Assembly (NCBI GenBank): GCA_015501595.1
Contig: JADNRX010001313.1
Coordinates: 1-11,285, forward strand
DNA length: 11,285 bases
From: Hymenopellis radicata
Lineage: Eukaryota; Basidiomycota; Agaricomycetes; Agaricales; Physalacriaceae
Direction: 5' to 3'
A model generated the notes under the pieces. That model had not been told where the DNA came from. It worked only from the letters and a program-made list of their open reading frames with translations, and did not search any database. The position numbers and the translations under genes are program-made. Shown here in pieces: positions 8,202 through 11,285 of this stretch (position 1 is the first letter of the stretch; the number at the start of each line of letters is the position of its first letter).

Positions 8202-9321
8202 ATGGATTTGGTTACAGTTAAGCCATTTCCAGATCTGCCAATCGATGTGGCGCGGTATCTCCTAGAAACGGCTGCGTGGGAGGACCCTTGTACCGCCCAA
8301 GCCCTCACTCGCATCTCAAAAGTCGTTCGGCAGTGGTGAACGACTTCATATTCCTTCAAACTCATATACTCACGCCCGTGTTCTCATTAGGATTGATCCC
8401 ATCCTATACCATACTGTCACTCTCCACACCCTTCCACAGCTTTCGGACTTCACCATATCAATATCGGCACGCAACTCCCCCGCGTTCTTCGCTCGGAGCG
8501 TCAAAATACTCCGCCTGGGTGCTTTTACACTTGGCGCATTCAAATACTCTGACGGGAGGATTGTCTCGTCTAATGCTACAACAGAACTCGTCCGAATAGT
8601 GTTGAACGAGTGTAGTGGCGTGAGGCGCCTCGCTTTTTGGCTTCAGGACGGTCAAGAACTGCTCCTCCATGCTTTCACTGTAGTCAGCGGCTATAGTCCT
8701 TCCCATTTATCCATGCTCGATATGCCAGCGCAGCGTCTCACGCTTGACGAATACGTCAAGTTTGTGCCACCATCGCTAACCCATCTGCATTTGGACCACG
8801 GTTCCAGCACTGGAGACAATGTGCAGTCTATTCCTTGGCAAGCGTTTGCCGCATGCCCCGGACTGTCACATATCTGCCTTTCCGGTCCGATTGCTCAATG
8901 TTTCCTAGATCCGAGTGATAGAGACTTCATCTCTTTAGCTACGGATCAGCTCGCTGCCCTCCCAAGCAATATTGTCATATTTGTGCTGTATGTGGATTAT
9001 CTTCCATTGCTGAACAAGCAGATCGATATCAACAGCGTTTCCTCTGATCTCGAGACTCTATCGGCGGCTTCAGATCGTTTAGTGGCGATGGCTGACCGCC
9101 ATTATCGTGGGCAGATCGCCAACCTTCATTGCTTTTTGGAGTATCGTGACATTGGAGCAGACTGGGGTGATGGGGGCGCTAAGGATATATGGGAGTATGC
9201 GGACATTTGTCTGATAAAGCAACGACGGAACCGGTATGTGGTTCCATTTAATTTTATTGACGCTGTTTTCTGACGAATTGAATTCAGGGAAGCCAAGCTG
9301 GTCATTCGAGATGGTGAATAG
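8202..9321 (+). CDS. F-box-like family protein, paralogue 3 (intact, three exons)
   Basis: Exons are 8202-8335, 8391-9233 and 9288-9321, joined by introns of 55 nt (GTGAAC ... CATTAG) and 54 nt (GTATGT ... ATTCAG). Phases agree and the total is 1011 nt, 336 residues. Exon 1 encodes the F-box-like start (FPDLPIDVARYLLETAAW ... RISKVVRQW). Exon 2 repeats the family order: IDPILYHTVTL, SPAFFARSVKILRLG, GVRRLAFWLQ, PPSLTHLHLD, CPGLSHICLSG, LETLSAASDRLVAM and IWEYADICL. The last exon adds EAKLVIRDGE. The same intron positions and block order in the copies at 3015, 8086 and 11285 prove common descent. A role as a Skp1-type ubiquitin-ligase adaptor is inferred from the F-box resemblance only; the 45-residue F-box-like part is degenerate, so Skp1 binding is uncertain. 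Best-preserved member in the window. Confidence 0.85.
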
Positions 9322-9694
9322 GAATGGTGCATTGAAGTGGTAGAAGTTTGTTCAATGTTTCCATCCTCAAACGCCCAGAGATTGTAGAATCACGAACGAT
9401 GTACTTCACATGTATACAGGCACGACTCCAATTCGGACCTCTATATCAACTCTACTCCCACGGCGTATTAGCAAAATCAATCACGCTCGAATTGCTGAAA
9501 AGGGACGGCTCCGCCCATTTGCGCCCCGGATCAGGCTCGCGAGTGATTGAAAACGGCGGACGTGCAGACCCAGGCTTCTGGGCAGCATTCACGACATAAC
9601 TAGTCCAAGGTACGTTCAGCATAACTGTAAACTAGGGTCAATCGGGGGCTTTTCCTTCTAGGCTCATACTTATCTTATAACTCACACCGTCCAG
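9322..9694. other. Stretch without a recognised gene; possible upstream intron of the dehydrogenase relic
   Basis: A frame ending at 9599 has no ATG near its start and no recognisable domain. Past it are splice-like signals: a donor GTACGT near 9611 and acceptors TTCTAG near 9661 and GTCCAG at 9694. These fit the exon pattern of the dehydrogenase pseudogene that follows. I do not see the TGxxxGxG cofactor motif that should precede it. Confidence 0.35.
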
Positions 9695-10317
9695 TGCTGG
9701 TGGTGGCGCTCCCAACGACTTCCTCCAAAAGAAAGTTACTGATTATACGGCGAACAAAGACCCTCTCGAGCACGAATCCTTCCAAGTCTAGACCGACATT
9801 TTCGGGCAAGCATCTCCGCCCCCTTCTTCATTGTCAGATCATTCCTCCCTCTCCTCTTCAAAGGCGCACGCGCGGGAGACCATCGCAGTGGTCATCAATG
9901 TCGGCTCCGTCGCAACCTTCATCAGGCGCTGAATCACCATCAACAGCGTGCGTTCCTTCTATTCGATTGTCCTTCATGACTCACCTATGTATGCACCCCA
10001 AACGTAGTTAGCATACAGCACGTCTAACTCGCCAAGCACAAAGTCTCCATGGGACTTGCGACAGACTTTGCCACCGAGGGATTCCTGTGCGCGTGAACGT
10101 GCTCCATCAGGGTGTGTTTCCCTCGGAGACGCTTCCCGCGGGGGCACTGGATACGCTGGACACGGAGCCGTTCCCGGGGATGGTCGCCCCGACGCCGCTG
10201 GGACGCGCGGGAACGGAGGAAGAGATGGTGATGACGGCGGTGTATTTGGCGGCGTGTGCGTATGTGAATGGTGCGTCGGTGGTGGTTGATGGAGGGGTTG
10301 GGCTTGTTAATCCTTGA
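9695..10317 (+). pseudogene. Short-chain dehydrogenase/reductase pseudogene
   Basis: Pieces of a classical SDR appear in the right order but in three frames. SAGGGAPNDFLQKK (the NAG-motif region) is followed by an in-frame TAG at 9789-9791. SISAPFFIVRSFLPLL lies in another frame; INVGSVATF (catalytic-Ser strand) is back in the first and soon stops. Near 10014 YSTSN stands where YxxxK is expected, so the catalytic Lys is missing or shifted. The C-terminal 76 residues (RVNVLHQGVFPSE, then PTPLGRAGTEEEM, then VNGASVVVDGG) are open and end at TGA 10315-10317. The N-terminal Rossmann TGxxxGxG is absent. Family members use NAD(P)H to oxidise or reduce alcohols and ketones; the substrate is unknown. 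With a nonsense codon and at least three frame changes it is very likely dead, though introns may explain one of the breaks. Confidence 0.82.
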
Positions 10318-10324
10318 TGAACAC

Positions 10325-10355
10325 GACCACAGGGCGTAAGTTACACCCTGTGGTC
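10325..10355. repeat. Near-perfect 31-bp palindrome
   Basis: Arms GACCACAGGG (10325-10334) and CCCTGTGGTC (10346-10355) are perfect reverse complements. Inside them GTAA (10336-10339) pairs with TTAC (10341-10344) around a central G at 10340, leaving only one C/A mismatch. It lies 8 bp after the stop of the dehydrogenase relic and just before the 3' end of the convergent pseudogene. It could form a hairpin or cruciform; function unknown. Confidence 0.9.
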
Positions 10356-10356
10356 T

Positions 10357-11285
10357 TCAACAGTACCTATTACTTCTACGGAAATTGCGTCTTATGTATG
10401 TCTTCCCGAAGGAAAGTGAGCAAGCTGGTATCTGATATTCAAGCACTGATATTAAGATATCTACAGTGGGAATTCCGCAATCCTCACAATTGATCGAACC
10501 TTCCCGTGATCCACAACTCAAGCACCCGTCTGTATTTCCGTTCATGCGGTTGTAAACCCTCAACTGCCCGAGTGTGTGTTCTGCTGGGAGAATGAACACG
10601 ACGCGAGGGTCAGCTTCGAGTGATTTCCATCGAACAGGAATACATCCAGTATCCGTGTACGAATACAATGGTATCACACAGACAAGAAGTCTGGTGACGT
10701 TTGCGGGAGGAGAGACACGACGGGATCAATTGCCCAATGAAAATCTTGAGGTTCTAGAGTTTCGAGAGCATGCCCGGAGAGCCGTGGATGAGTGAGATTG
10801 GGGCACCGGTCAAATACAGCAGGCCAGACATCCACGTTATTAAACAGAGCAAGGTCGAAGGCGAAGGAGGTATAGTCAAGATGAAGGTGTGTCAAGGATG
10901 GGGATATTATAGCGTTGAATAGGAGGGGAATTGAATTAATATGTCTCCCTAGCACGGAGACATGGGTTAGCTGCAGATGCCTCCGTAGTGGTTCAAATGG
11001 GATTTCAACCATTGTAGGGACCCAAAATGAAAAGCGCTCGATACCTGCACATGCTGGCAAGACGACAGCCATGCTATCGGCGAGCCTCTTCTCGGGGAAG
11101 TATGCTAATGGAGGTTGCCGATTGTCAAAGCTTTGACCGCGCGAACGAAAGAAGTCGGGATCATTCCTGTTAGCTAAAGCTACGTGAGCTTGCGAACGGC
11201 TAGCGTCAGTGTAAGATAAGGCAAGGAGTGTTACAGACGTCGTCTTAGAGCCGGGCCGAAATCGATGACATGGCTGTGATGACTG
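10357..11285 (-). pseudogene. F-box-like family pseudogene, paralogue 4 (truncated by right edge, frameshifted)
   Basis: A minus-strand frame open from the edge to 10674 carries exon 2 of the family: NRNDPDFF, ACAGIERFSFWV, SPSLTHLHLDY, DRCPNLTHPRLSG and LLPQTSPDF-stop. Compared with paralogue 2, a missing base near 10698 shifts LPETVTRL out of frame; in the other frame the protein continues as TRLLVCVIPLYS, CIPVRWKSLEADPRVVFILP and on to a stop at 10357. Further upstream (about 11103-11150) one extra and one missing base leave a patch of about 15 residues out of frame. The F-box-like exon 1 would lie beyond the right edge. The last stretch (after FILPAEH) no longer matches the family frame. 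Homology is clear. Inactivation is likely but rests on few events, so a sequencing error at 10698 must be excluded. Confidence 0.75.

Noticed and set aside
7946..8365. Upstream extension of the paralogue 2 frame to 8365
   Set aside because: The extension is antisense to exon 1 of paralogue 3 and has no family similarity; the ATG at 8086 matches the paralogue starts.
9348..9599. Open frame of 83 codons as a gene or as the dehydrogenase N-terminus
   Set aside because: No ATG near its start, no TGxxxGxG motif and no recognised family.

Overview
The window looks like a gene-poor stretch of a filamentous fungal nuclear genome, most likely an Agaricomycete (mushroom-forming basidiomycete). The evidence is short introns of about 50-61 nt with GTRNGT-type donors and CTAAC/CTAAT-like branch sites, proteins of the large F-box-like families typical of these fungi, a PHO87/90/91-type phosphate transporter relic, and no bacterial-style operons. 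Gene structures below are read by eye from splice signals and paralogue comparison; no transcript evidence or database search was available.

Layout: (1) 1-371, minus strand: a fragment of a PHO87/90/91 (SLC13/DASS) phosphate transporter that runs off the left edge and lacks a core block of the family fold. (2) 598-1174, plus: a small two-exon C2H2 zinc-finger protein with a Ser/Pro/Ala-rich tandem repeat. (3) 1199-2920: no convincing gene, but an LTR-like segment, a short GC-rich triplet repeat and a clean 22-bp minisatellite that ends about 100 bp before the next gene. (4) 3015-4044, plus: F-box-like paralogue 1, shortened by a stop codon just before its conserved last intron. (5) 4141-4898: no gene recognised. 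(6) 4958-6626, plus: a longer, unrelated F-box/LRR-like gene whose reading frame changes once. (7) 7125-8086, minus: paralogue 2, a multi-frameshift pseudogene. (8) 8202-9321, plus: paralogue 3, apparently intact with three exons, head-to-head with paralogue 2 over 115 bp. (9) 9695-10317, plus: a decayed short-chain dehydrogenase/reductase. (10) 10325-10355: a near-perfect 31-bp palindrome. (11) 10357-11285, minus: paralogue 4, also decayed and cut by the right edge.

The genes do not form a pathway. The clearest biological story is birth-and-death evolution of one small F-box-like family: four copies in about 8 kb, one intact, one trimmed by a nonsense codon with its old last exon still legible, and two broken by frameshifts. 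They sit among other relics (transporter, dehydrogenase) and fresh tandem repeats. If the F-box-like copies work as the family usually does, they would be substrate-recognition subunits of SCF-type ubiquitin ligases; that is inference. I found no sign of a new multi-gene system.
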